From NCBI GenBank assembly GCA_964496505.1, contig CAZBZV010000005.1:1-64000 (forward strand): a stretch of 64,000 nt of DNA, written 5' to 3'. Origin of the DNA: JAABVY01 sp964496505. Lineage in GTDB: Bacteria > Zixibacteria > MSB-5A5 > JAABVY01. The first letter of the stretch is position 1, and the number at the start of each line of letters is the position of its first letter. Both the position numbers and the translations under genes were made by a program. Below are positions 54,605-62,443 of the stretch, piece after piece. The notes under the pieces are model-generated. The model was not told where the DNA came from, did no database searches, and saw only the letters and a list, made by a program, of their open reading frames with translations.

Positions 54605-54734
54605 GCCTGCCAGAAAATATAAGATGGAACGTTTGAGTAATGCATCCCGTTTTAAGTACACAGGAAGGTGATTTTACAATCCGCACGATTTACATCGTAC
54701 AAATCTTTAAGAAAGCTCATAAAAGGAGGATGCA

Positions 54735-55157
54735 ATGAAACGTCAATTTATCTTTGGAATAATCATGGGAGCGGCGCTCTTAGTTCTGTTCGCATTTGCC
54801 ACAGCCCAGCATCAGATGCATGGCGAGGAACAGGGGCAGCATATGATGATGTCCAATGATTCTATGATGATGCAAAGGAACCAGATGATGGAAAATATGG
54901 CGCATCAGTCCGAGAATATGATGCATAATTTCGATAAATTGCAGCAGCATTTCAAAACCATGATGGACATGGAAGATTGTAATGCTCTCAGGGAAGAAAT
55001 GGCCCAGCATTATGATATGATGCAAAATATGCACGAGATGATGAATAAGCATAGCGAAACAGGAAAGCAAATGATGCACATGATGGATGAAGACTGGTCC
55101 GAACATCATCAGATGCAGATGGAATCCGGTGAGATGAAAAAGGATGATTCCAATTAG
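54735..55157 (+). CDS. Met/His-rich exported protein
   Basis: This 140-residue protein has a signal peptide (about residues 1-23, ending FATAQH) and a helical mature part in which nearly one residue in four is methionine, with many histidines (QHMMMSNDSMMMQRNQMMEN). Such composition binds Cu(I) or Ag(I) in periplasmic proteins, and the gene follows the metal pump, so metal binding is a reasonable inference. An AAAAGGAGG ribosome-binding site precedes the start. I do not recognise a named family. Confidence 0.85.
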   Translation: MKRQFIFGIIMGAALLVLFAFATAQHQMHGEEQGQHMMMSNDSMMMQRNQMMENMAHQSENMMHNFDKLQQHFKTMMDMEDCNALREEMAQHYDMMQNMHEMMNKHSETGKQMMHMMDEDWSEHHQMQMESGEMKKDDSN

Positions 55158-55235
55158 AATGGATTCAATGCATAATTATCGGCAGACTCCAGCAGGATTT
55201 GGGGTTTTCCTCAAAAAAATCAAAGGTGGTGCAAG

Positions 55236-55454
55236 ATGTTTGGCTATGATCATATGCCATACGGAGGTCTCTGGATGGTAATATTCTGGGTATTAGTTGT
55301 AGTTGGTATAGCATTTTTGATAAAATTTGCTGCCGATAGGGGCGCTTCAAGGACTGAAGGCCCGTCGGCAATGGAGATATTGAAAAGGCGCTATGCTTCC
55401 GGAGAAATCTCCAAAGAGGAATACGAGGATAAGAAAAAAGAGCTTGTTAGTTAG
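55236..55454 (+). CDS. Small membrane protein with a SHOCT domain
   Basis: This 72-residue protein has one membrane helix (about residues 12-32, LWMVIFWVLVVVGIAFLI) and a C-terminal SHOCT motif (EILKRRYASGEISKEEYEDK), a short oligomerisation domain. Small proteins of this type often accompany copper-resistance genes. An AAAGGTGG ribosome-binding site precedes the ATG. The N-terminus (MFGYDHMPYGG) carries Met and His residues. Confidence 0.88.
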   Translation: MFGYDHMPYGGLWMVIFWVLVVVGIAFLIKFAADRGASRTEGPSAMEILKRRYASGEISKEEYEDKKKELVS

Positions 55455-55494
55455 CTCAGATTAAATAATGATAAAAACATACCAGGAGAGACTT

Positions 55495-56022
55495 ATGAAA
55501 AATGCAGCGTTTGTTTTGATCGGTTTGGTATTTCTGACATTTCTGGCGATGTCATGCAGCGATGACTCAAGCGTTAACGGTACCGATCAAAACCCCGAGC
55601 TTTTGCGAATTGTCCCCAATGACGGCTCCTCCTCGGTATCGCCCGAGTCCTCAATGCACATGGCTTTCAATGTTCCTATGGATACGAATTCAGTGCGCAT
55701 GTATATGTATTTAACTGGTGGAGATCCGATGCATGAATGGATGGACTCTCTGGACCGCTACGGGGGTATGGGACATATGAATATGAACAGGCGAAACCAT
55801 ATGCAAAACTGGATCGACTTGATTGAATGGGGCGGCGAAATTCACTGGAACCAAAATCGTGACAGTTGTGAATTCATACCGGATTCTACTCTGCATCCAA
55901 ACACCGATTATATGATAATGATAGATGAGAATGGAATGATGGGGCATAATGGTCAGGGTATGCACATGGGACACAACGATGATGGCTATCATTATTATCA
56001 TTTTCAAACCGGAGGAAATTAG
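55495..56022 (+). CDS. Met/His-rich lipoprotein with Ig-like domain
   Basis: This 175-residue protein has a lipoprotein signal (FLTFLAMSC, cysteine at about residue 20), a bacterial Ig-like (Big_5) stretch (LRIVPNDGSSSVSPESSMHM, AFNVPMDTNSVRMYMY) and a tail rich in Met and His (MGHMNMNRRNHMQNW and GMMGHNGQGMHMGHNDDG). It is the third small exported protein of this composition beside the pump and probably binds metal at the membrane. The start at 55495 follows AGGAGAG; nine upstream in-frame codons are discounted. Confidence 0.8.
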   Translation: MKNAAFVLIGLVFLTFLAMSCSDDSSVNGTDQNPELLRIVPNDGSSSVSPESSMHMAFNVPMDTNSVRMYMYLTGGDPMHEWMDSLDRYGGMGHMNMNRRNHMQNWIDLIEWGGEIHWNQNRDSCEFIPDSTLHPNTDYMIMIDENGMMGHNGQGMHMGHNDDGYHYYHFQTGGN

Positions 56023-56088
56023 TATTTGGATGTCAAACAGAATGACTTATATTAAGATATATACAGCATAGCACCAGGAGTTTATATA

Positions 56089-56622
56089 ATGAAAATAAAG
56101 GTGCATCTAATAGTAATACCGCTCTTGATTTGCATTTACTCAATCGCTTTCACAAGAGAACCATCCGATCGAAATATAGAAAAAGTGGAAGGTTCGGGAA
56201 AGCAGGTTGAGATGGGTGAAATTATTGAAGATGTTGAGGGCGAATTTCATGGATTTTCCGATGATTCCGTGAAAGCAGCTCTAAAAAGGGTAACGTCAGA
56301 GGAATTGCGGGCCCGACTTGCCGAAAAAGCCGGCAGCGACTCGATTAATATAATGATGCCCCAGAACTACCCCAATCCGTTTAACTCGAGCACAGCGATA
56401 AAATACAGTCTTCCTGTTGAAGCCTACGTTTATATAGCGGTTTATAATATTTTCGGGCAGAAAATAAAGACCATTAAGGATGAAATTGATTATCCGGGGG
56501 ATTACGAGGTTTACTGGAACGGCCGTGATGAGGACGATGCCCCTCTTTCCAGCGGTGTTTACTTTTTCATTTTTGCCGCGGACAACTATTATACTATCGG
56601 CAAAATGCTCCATCTAAAATAA
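56089..56622 (+). CDS. Exported protein with C-terminal FlgD-like/T9SS-type sorting domain
   Basis: This 177-residue protein has a signal peptide (about residues 1-21, LIVIPLLICIYSIAFTR), an acidic linker, and a C-terminal domain of about 85 residues: QNYPNPFNSSTAIKYSLPVE, VYNIFGQKIKTI and YEVYWNGRDEDDAPLSSGVY, ending YTIGKMLHLK. That domain is the FlgD-like Ig or Por-type sorting signal common in secreted proteins of FCB-group bacteria. The rest is too short to hold a catalytic domain. Role unknown; its position after the metal genes may be chance. It converges on the response regulator gene 14 bp away. Confidence 0.8.
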   Translation: MKIKVHLIVIPLLICIYSIAFTREPSDRNIEKVEGSGKQVEMGEIIEDVEGEFHGFSDDSVKAALKRVTSEELRARLAEKAGSDSINIMMPQNYPNPFNSSTAIKYSLPVEAYVYIAVYNIFGQKIKTIKDEIDYPGDYEVYWNGRDEDDAPLSSGVYFFIFAADNYYTIGKMLHLK

Positions 56623-56636
56623 ATGCCAAACGCTTG

Positions 56637-57989
56637 CTATTCTTCCTCTTTGATGTCATACTTTTTCATGCGGTAGATCAGCACATGACGCGGTATCTGC
56701 AGACGTTTAGCGGCGCGTGTCTGGTTCCATCCGCTACCTTTCAGCGCATCCACAATCGCATTTCTTTCTGTCTCCCGGAGGGAGCCATTACTTGCATAAC
56801 CATTGCCGGTGGTATCTCCTTTATTGGATCTTATTTCGGGCGGCAAATCGGTTAGTTTGATTTTGTTGTTTTCAGCCAATAATGCCAACCGCTTTAAAAG
56901 ATTCTTGAGCTCGCGTACATTGCCAGGCCAGTCGTACCGGTTTAATTTTGTAAGCGCCTTTGGATCGATGGCCAGTTTCTTATTGTCGGAATACTCATTA
57001 AGAAAATGCTTTACCAGAAGCGGGATATCCTCGCGGCGTTCATGCAAAGGCGGAATATGTATAGGGATGACATTTAGACGGTAATACAGATCTTCGCGGA
57101 ATTCACCCGCTTTCAGCTTCCTATTAAGATCCTGATTTGTTGCAGCCAGTACGCGTATATCGACCGGAATCGATTCATTGGAGCCGACCGGTTCAACCAG
57201 GCGGTTCTCGAGAACTCGCAGCAGCTTGGCCTGCAGCTCCATACTCAGGTCGCCGATCTCATCAAGGAAAATGGTACCGCCGTCGGCCAGTTGAAATTTA
57301 CCCGCTTTATTCTTAACCGCACCTGTGAATGCTCCGGCAACATGCCCGAAAAGTTCGCTTTCCAGGAGATCTTTGGGGATTGCCGCGCAGTTGACCGTAA
57401 TCATGGTATTGTCAGAGCGTTCACTTTCCCGGTGAATGGCTCGAGCGATCAGCTCCTTGCCGGTGCCGGACTCGCCTGTTATCAAAATGGTGGTGTCGGT
57501 GTTGGCAACTTTCCTGATGTTGTTAAAAATATTCTGCATGGGTTTTGAAGCGGCGATTATATTGGAAAAGGAGTCCCTGTTTTTGAGTTCTTTTTTGAGA
57601 CGGATATTTTCGTCTAAAAGCCTATGATAATCCAGGGCTTTTTCGACCGTATGCATGAAATCGTCCACATCGAAAGGCTTGGTAATATAATCATACGCGC
57701 CCAATTTCATGGCCTCCACAGCCATCTCTATCGTACCGAAGGCAGTGATGAAAATCACCGGCAGATCGGGCTTGATTTCCCTGGCTATCTGCAAAAGCTC
57801 CAGACCGTCCATACCCGGCATGCGAATGTCGGAGATCATCAGTTCGAAATCGGATTTTCTTAAATGGGTTACAGCCTCTTCGGCGTTTTCAAGCATCGTT
57901 GGCTTGTATGCTTTCTTTTTCAAATTGAATTCGATAATTCTTCGCAGTGAAGCATCATCATCTACAACCAATATCTTACCATCATTCAT
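56637..57989 (-). CDS. Sigma-54-dependent response regulator (NtrC/ZraR type)
   Basis: This 450-residue activator has a receiver domain (LVVDDDASLRR, phospho-Asp in LMISDIRMPGMDGLE), an AAA+ domain with Walker A GESGTGKE, the sigma-54 contact loop GAFTGA, FLDEIGDL, and a C-terminal Fis-type helix-turn-helix (NQTRAAKRLQIPRHVLIYRM). It opens sigma-54 promoters when phosphorylated. The sensor kinase gene ends one base upstream of it, so they form a pair. Its likely targets are the TGTAGAA repeats at 46809-46844 and 59080-59119. I start it at 57989 (MNDGKILVV); seven earlier codons overlap the kinase gene. Confidence 0.94.
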   Translation of the reverse strand: MNDGKILVVDDDASLRRIIEFNLKKKAYKPTMLENAEEAVTHLRKSDFELMISDIRMPGMDGLELLQIAREIKPDLPVIFITAFGTIEMAVEAMKLGAYDYITKPFDVDDFMHTVEKALDYHRLLDENIRLKKELKNRDSFSNIIAASKPMQNIFNNIRKVANTDTTILITGESGTGKELIARAIHRESERSDNTMITVNCAAIPKDLLESELFGHVAGAFTGAVKNKAGKFQLADGGTIFLDEIGDLSMELQAKLLRVLENRLVEPVGSNESIPVDIRVLAATNQDLNRKLKAGEFREDLYYRLNVIPIHIPPLHERREDIPLLVKHFLNEYSDNKKLAIDPKALTKLNRYDWPGNVRELKNLLKRLALLAENNKIKLTDLPPEIRSNKGDTTGNGYASNGSLRETERNAIVDALKGSGWNQTRAAKRLQIPRHVLIYRMKKYDIKEEE

Positions 57990-57990
57990 A

Positions 57991-59046
57991 TTAATTCTCC
58001 GCCGCTTCAACGGGCAGCGTTATTTTAAATGTCGTACCTTTTCCCTCGATGCTGTCGACATCTATACTGCCCTTGTGTTCTTCGATTATAGCTTTGGTTG
58101 TCGCCAGTCCCAGTCCCGAACCGCGGCTTTTGGTGGTGTAGAACGGTTCATAGATTTTTTCCATATCCGATTTGGGTATACCGGTACCATTATCCGAGAC
58201 TGTTATTACCGCATGATTATTTTCCTGGCCGCATTTTATCTCGACCTCGCCGCCATCCGGCATAGCCTGAAATGAGTTCAGCAGTATGTTTAAAAACACC
58301 TGGCGCAGTTTATCTGAATCGGCCTTAATCAGAGGAGCGTCATCATAATCCATGCGTATATCGATATTGTTCTCACGTGCCTGGTATTTCAACTGTTTAC
58401 TGGCCGAGTTCAGAATCTCCCGTGGATCGATTTTTTCAAACTTCGCCGGGGAGGGCCGTGCATAGGAAAGGAAATCCTTGACCACAAAATCGAGACGGTC
58501 GGTTTCCTTTTCTATTATCTCGGCGAATTCCTGCTTTTCATCGTCCGAAAGAGAGTCATCCTTTAGAATCTGCGATGCGCCCTTTATCGAGCCCAGCGGG
58601 TTCTTTATCTCATGCGCAATCGAGGCAGTCATCTGACCCATCATGGAAAGTCTCTGGGCATGCTGGAGCTTTCTCTCAGCTTCTTCTTTCTTGCGCGCAA
58701 ATGTACGTTCCCTGTCAACCAGAACTCCGGCCATACCTCCGATTGCCAGATAAAATGCGATCTCGGTATATTCGCTGATCAGGTTTTCCGCAATAACTAC
58801 AGGTTTCAGCAGGATATACATAAAGGCAAATACCGAGATAACAACCGCTGTCGAAATTCCGCCCCGCAGTCCGAACCATACCGCCCCCAGCACAATAGGT
58901 ATATAGCAGAGACGGGCATGGATTACATGAATCAGATGTGAATGCCCCAGGACGCCCTCAAAAAGAAGGCCGTAGTAATGTAATGTCAGCGTGGCCGCCG
59001 TGATTATAATCAGCAGTATGAGATACAATTTTTTGGTTTTGAACAT
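57991..59046 (-). CDS. Sensor histidine kinase
   Basis: This 351-residue membrane kinase has four or five hydrophobic segments in the first 105 residues, a short coiled coil (RTFARKKEEAERKLQHAQRL), the phospho-acceptor H-box (TASIAHEIKNPLGSIKGAS) and an HATPase domain (LLNSFQAMPDGGEVEI, VSDNGTGIPKSDMEKI, FYTTKSRGSGLGL). The lack of a large extracellular domain suggests sensing within the membrane, perhaps of metal or of a partner protein. It precedes the sigma-54 activator. Tandem inverted repeats lie 34-74 bp upstream, which implies autoregulation. Confidence 0.93.
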   Translation of the reverse strand: MFKTKKLYLILLIIITAATLTLHYYGLLFEGVLGHSHLIHVIHARLCYIPIVLGAVWFGLRGGISTAVVISVFAFMYILLKPVVIAENLISEYTEIAFYLAIGGMAGVLVDRERTFARKKEEAERKLQHAQRLSMMGQMTASIAHEIKNPLGSIKGASQILKDDSLSDDEKQEFAEIIEKETDRLDFVVKDFLSYARPSPAKFEKIDPREILNSASKQLKYQARENNIDIRMDYDDAPLIKADSDKLRQVFLNILLNSFQAMPDGGEVEIKCGQENNHAVITVSDNGTGIPKSDMEKIYEPFYTTKSRGSGLGLATTKAIIEEHKGSIDVDSIEGKGTTFKITLPVEAAEN

Positions 59047-59079
59047 AATAAATTCAGTTGTCTTTTTGCTAAATTACAC

Positions 59080-59119
59080 TGTAGAATATTCAACAAAATT
59101 TTGTAGAATATGTTCTACA
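59080..59119. promoter_or_regulatory. Tandem inverted repeats upstream of the sensor kinase gene
   Basis: TGTAGAATATTCAACA (59080-59095) and TGTAGAATATGTTCTACA (59102-59119) lie in tandem. The second has perfect 7-bp arms (8 with flanking T/A) around TATG; the first differs by one base from the site at 46829-46844. No -24/-12 promoter was seen here, so the regulator may act as a repressor of its own genes or on a sigma-70 promoter. Confidence 0.65.
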
Positions 59120-59185
59120 ATTATTAAAAAGAAACGGGTATTTGATTGATTAATAGTAATTTATAAACAAAGATGGACAGCTTGT

Positions 59186-60304
59186 TTATCTGCCCAGGTA
59201 TTCATCCAGCAGGCTTTCCCACTCCGGCTGACCTATTTCGCGCAATAGTACAACATTTATATCTTCACGCAAAGGGCTGCCGTTAGCCAGCGCAATACCG
59301 TAATCCTGACGCAGGAATGTTGAGGGCAATGTTTTCAGTTTGCCTTTAAAATTTTCTTTAATCAGGTATCTCAGAATAGGGGCATCGTAAACGAATGCGT
59401 CGATTTCGTTATCAGCCACAGCTTTCAACCCATCAAGGGGAGTATCGTAGGTGCCAAAATTAATTCGATTATCCTTGAGGTAGTTTGCACTTGTAGATCT
59501 GGCTATAGTGCCTACGCTAACCCGAGGCAGATCTTCCGGTCCCCCGATTTTGGCCTCGAGCTGTGAAACGGTTAGCGCCGAGGCAATTGCTGCCGTGAAG
59601 CTGGATATGATGATGATAGCCACAAACATCCAGATCAAAGCCACAATCCGTCCCCCGATAGTAACCGGCGCTTTATCGCCGTATCCGACAGTAGTCATGG
59701 TAACCGCCGACCACCAGAATCCTGATCCGATACCCTTGCCGGCTCCGCCTCCGAATTGCTCGGCGTTACGCTTGCGTTCGAAAGCCCAGACCAGGAAACC
59801 TGTTATCAGAAGTATCAGCACCAGAATTCCCACAACCCTGATGAATTGAGAAGAGAGAAGCCCTTCGGCTACTTTCATAAAGCCGCCCCCGCCGGATGCC
59901 GACGAGGCTATTGTCAGGCCGGTGCTGTAAAAGGGATGCGAAAAGTCGAACTTTGTTTCCCTTTCGGAATTTATTGTCAGAGCCGAAACTACCATGTCCA
60001 GAGAGCCATCCTCGAGTCCTTCCAGAAGCCCCTCCAGGTCGCGTTCCTCGAAACGGTATTCCAACCCAAGGTCGGAAGCTATCGTGCGCCACAGCTCAAT
60101 GCTGATCCCATACCATGAACCATCCTCGGCCTTCATGGCAAAGGGCGCTGTCGGTTTGGTGCCGATTACCAGCTTTTGGTCTTCATTTTCCTGGCAGATT
60201 CCCTTCCCAAAAGAAAGGGCAACTGTTAATGCGGTTAAAAGGAAGATGGCCAATATTTTTGTCTGAGTCATTTTACATTTTTGACATGTTCTAAGAGTGG
60301 TCAT
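59186..60304 (-). CDS. GluR0-like ligand-gated potassium channel
   Basis: This 372-residue protein has a signal sequence (ILAIFLLTALTVALSFG), an SBP_bac_3 solute-binding domain split in two (residues about 45-130 and 245-372), and between them a pore module: membrane helix (about 150-170), selectivity filter TMTTVGYGD and second helix (about 215-240). This is the architecture of prokaryotic glutamate-receptor potassium channels such as GluR0. The lobes resemble amino-acid binding proteins, so an amino acid is the likely ligand. The start at 60304 has GGAGAG upstream. It precedes the sensor kinase on the same strand by 139 bp. Confidence 0.9.
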   Translation of the reverse strand: MTTLRTCQKCKMTQTKILAIFLLTALTVALSFGKGICQENEDQKLVIGTKPTAPFAMKAEDGSWYGISIELWRTIASDLGLEYRFEERDLEGLLEGLEDGSLDMVVSALTINSERETKFDFSHPFYSTGLTIASSASGGGGFMKVAEGLLSSQFIRVVGILVLILLITGFLVWAFERKRNAEQFGGGAGKGIGSGFWWSAVTMTTVGYGDKAPVTIGGRIVALIWMFVAIIIISSFTAAIASALTVSQLEAKIGGPEDLPRVSVGTIARSTSANYLKDNRINFGTYDTPLDGLKAVADNEIDAFVYDAPILRYLIKENFKGKLKTLPSTFLRQDYGIALANGSPLREDINVVLLREIGQPEWESLLDEYLGR

Positions 60305-60496
60305 TACAGGCTCTCCTCGATTTTAGGAGTTAATATTCATTTTATTTTAATTCAAACAATGTATTAGAACAAGCCTTTTCGGGGATTCTGCCAACTGATG
60401 TATTTTTTAAGATAATTGAAAAAATCTGATGTTCTGAATTTCAATATTAATTATATTTTGGATTGGTTTTATTCTAAAAAGAAGGATGGATTCCGC

Positions 60497-61213
60497 ATGG
60501 GCCGCAATGATTTTACTTTTGACCTTCCCGAGGGACGTACACTGGGCTCGAATTACCATGTGGTGGAGTTTTTGGGCAGCGGCTGGGAGGGTGAGGTATA
60601 TAAGGTTCGTGAACGGCAGACCGGTATAATCCGAGCGGCGAAGATTTTCTATCCCCTTCATATCAGCCGCAAGCCGCTTTTGAAGTATGCCCGGAAATTA
60701 TATAAACTGAGAAGCTGTCCGATATTGATTCAATACCATCACCGGGGTGAGGCCAAAATCGGCGGAGAGAGGGTTGAGTTTCTGGTGTCCGACCTGGCCG
60801 AGGGGGAGCTTCTGTCGACCTTCTTAAAACGCCAGAGAGGAAAGAAGCTGACTCAGTTTCAGTCCATGCATCTGCTTTATGCCTTAGCGCGGGGAATCGA
60901 ACAGATACATTTTCTGGGGCAGTATCATGGTGATATTCATTCTGACAATATAATGGTTAAGCGCAAGGGGCTGGGTTTTAATGTTCGTTTGATAGACCTC
61001 TTCGATCTGGGGCGCTCGACCCGGGAGCGGATACAGGAGGATGTTTTCGATCTGGTTACGGTATTTTACGAAATGATCGGCGGCCCCGAGGGCTACAAGC
61101 GCGCCGATGAGAATGTCAAAAGGATTATTCTGGGACGAAAGCACAGCCTGATCAGGCTGTATTATAATACCGCCGGGGATATTCGTTTGGCCCTCGAAAA
61201 CCTGGAATGGTGA
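60497..61213 (+). CDS. Protein-kinase-like protein with an HGD-type catalytic loop
   Basis: This 238-residue protein has a kinase fold: glycine loop LGSGWEGEVYKV, Lys in RAAKIFYP, catalytic loop HGDIHSDNIMV and metal-binding Asp in LIDLFDLGRS. The loop reads HGDxHxxN as in aminoglycoside and choline kinases, not HRD, and DLFD replaces DFG, so it may be an atypical Ser/Thr kinase, a small-molecule kinase or inactive. It has no membrane segment. An in-frame TTG at 60416 would add 27 residues. I chose the ATG with AAGGA upstream. Confidence 0.75.
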   Translation: MGRNDFTFDLPEGRTLGSNYHVVEFLGSGWEGEVYKVRERQTGIIRAAKIFYPLHISRKPLLKYARKLYKLRSCPILIQYHHRGEAKIGGERVEFLVSDLAEGELLSTFLKRQRGKKLTQFQSMHLLYALARGIEQIHFLGQYHGDIHSDNIMVKRKGLGFNVRLIDLFDLGRSTRERIQEDVFDLVTVFYEMIGGPEGYKRADENVKRIILGRKHSLIRLYYNTAGDIRLALENLEW

Positions 61214-61249
61214 GCGGGGAAGTCCTCCATTAATCTTATTACGTACCTT

Positions 61250-61283
61250 CATTACGCAATCCCTATACAACTAATTAGTATTG
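61250..61283 (+). repeat. 34-bp motif shared with 31124-31157
   Basis: This is the second copy of an intergenic motif (26 of 34 positions identical), ending ATTAGTATTG. It lies in the 190-bp gap before the hibernation-factor gene, where a promoter is expected. Confidence 0.35.
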
Positions 61284-61403
61284 TGCAAAGCGTCTGTTTT
61301 TGCCATAATTTAAAGCAGTTATGGAGATGAAATTGTAGCTAAAAGGGCGGGCTTCAGATTCTAGTACTTGCATGAGTTTTTAAGATTCAGATAGGAGGCC
61401 GTT

Positions 61404-61979
61404 TTGGAGGTACCACTTGAATTAACATTCAGAGATATAAAAAAGACGGATGAGCTGGAAGAGCTCGTAAATGATAAAGTCTCATCATTGGAAAAGGTAT
61501 GTGATTACATTATAAGCTGCCGCACGGCTATTGAAAAGCCACAGGAGCATCAAAGGGCAGGCAGTCCTTATCGTGTCAGGGTAAATGTGCGAGTCCCACC
61601 GGGACATGAGATCGTGGTAAAACGTGAGCCGGGGGATGGCGATATGCATGACCCTCTGGACGCGGTTATTCGTGATGTCTTCGGGGCGGCACAGAGACAA
61701 TTAAAGGAGTTGGTGGAAAAGCAGCGCAATGAAGTTAAGGCTCATCCGGACCAGGAGATGGGCGCTGTAATTGAAAGAATTTTTGAGGACCAGGGATACG
61801 GATTTCTTAAGACGGTAGAGGGCCGTGAGGTTTATTTCAATGAAAACAGCCTGATTAATGATAAGTTTACCGATCTTGAGCCCGGTATGGGGGTGAGGTT
61901 TGTTGGCACACTGAGCGATGCCGGATTTCAGGCCAGCACAGTGCAGGTTGTCGACAAGCCCTCGGGCAAAATCGAATAG
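61404..61979 (+). CDS. Hibernation-promoting factor (S30AE) fused to a cold-shock domain
   Basis: The first 110 residues are an S30AE/HPF domain, as in proteins that silence ribosomes in resting cells: LELTFRDIKKTDELEELVND at the start and VIRDVFGAAQRQLKELV. Residues about 115-191 are a cold-shock domain (IERIFEDQGYGFLKTVEGRE, VYFNENSL), with the RNA-binding GYGF motif. The start is TTG after a perfect AGGAGG. The following genes (DUF2267, phosphoribosyltransferase, DUF5335-like, DUF72) look like a stationary-phase or stress unit. Confidence 0.88.
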   Translation: MEVPLELTFRDIKKTDELEELVNDKVSSLEKVCDYIISCRTAIEKPQEHQRAGSPYRVRVNVRVPPGHEIVVKREPGDGDMHDPLDAVIRDVFGAAQRQLKELVEKQRNEVKAHPDQEMGAVIERIFEDQGYGFLKTVEGREVYFNENSLINDKFTDLEPGMGVRFVGTLSDAGFQASTVQVVDKPSGKIE

Positions 61980-62019
61980 GCGATAAACAATCCATTTAAA
62001 AAGGAAGGTGTGATTATCA

Positions 62020-62418
62020 ATGAAATATGATGATTTTATGAAGGAAGTACAAAGCCGAGCGAGGCTTAGCTCGATGGAAGAAGCGGTCAGGGCTACACGG
62101 GCAACGTTAGACACATTATCGGAACGTATTACCGAAGGTGAAGTGGGAAACCTCGCATCGCAACTGCCGGATGAGGTGGCCCGGCTGATGACCAACGGCA
62201 ATCATGGCCAGAGATTCGGACTGGATGAATTCTTCAGTAAGGTATCCGAAAAAGAAGGCTCCCGGGTTCAGGATGCCGTATACCATGCCAGAGTCGTGAT
62301 AGAGGTTGTCGGAGATGCTGTAACCGGCGGCGAACTCAACAATGTCAGGGATCAGCTTCCCGACGAATACAACAAGCTGTTCGAGGCCGGCAGTAAGGGA
62401 GAGATGCCTTCGGAATAG
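62020..62418 (+). CDS. DUF2267 protein
   Basis: This 132-residue protein fits DUF2267: two similar halves, ATRATLDTLSERITEGEVGN with LASQLPDEV, and ARVVIEVVGDAVTGGELNN with VRDQLPDEYNKLF. It is helical and cytoplasmic with no known activity. Members often sit with stress genes, as here between the hibernation factor and a phosphoribosyltransferase gene. GGAAGG lies before the ATG. Confidence 0.9.
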   Translation: MKYDDFMKEVQSRARLSSMEEAVRATRATLDTLSERITEGEVGNLASQLPDEVARLMTNGNHGQRFGLDEFFSKVSEKEGSRVQDAVYHARVVIEVVGDAVTGGELNNVRDQLPDEYNKLFEAGSKGEMPSE

Positions 62419-62443
62419 ATAAACAATTAAACCGGATTGATTA

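Noticed and set aside
54605..54734. Second sigma-54 promoter or TGTAGAA site before the Met-rich gene
   Set aside because: Neither motif is present; the gene may be read from the pump operon or from an unrecognised promoter.
59041..59185. Sigma-54 promoter in front of the sensor kinase gene
   Set aside because: I looked for TGGC-N9-10-TGC on the minus strand and found none.
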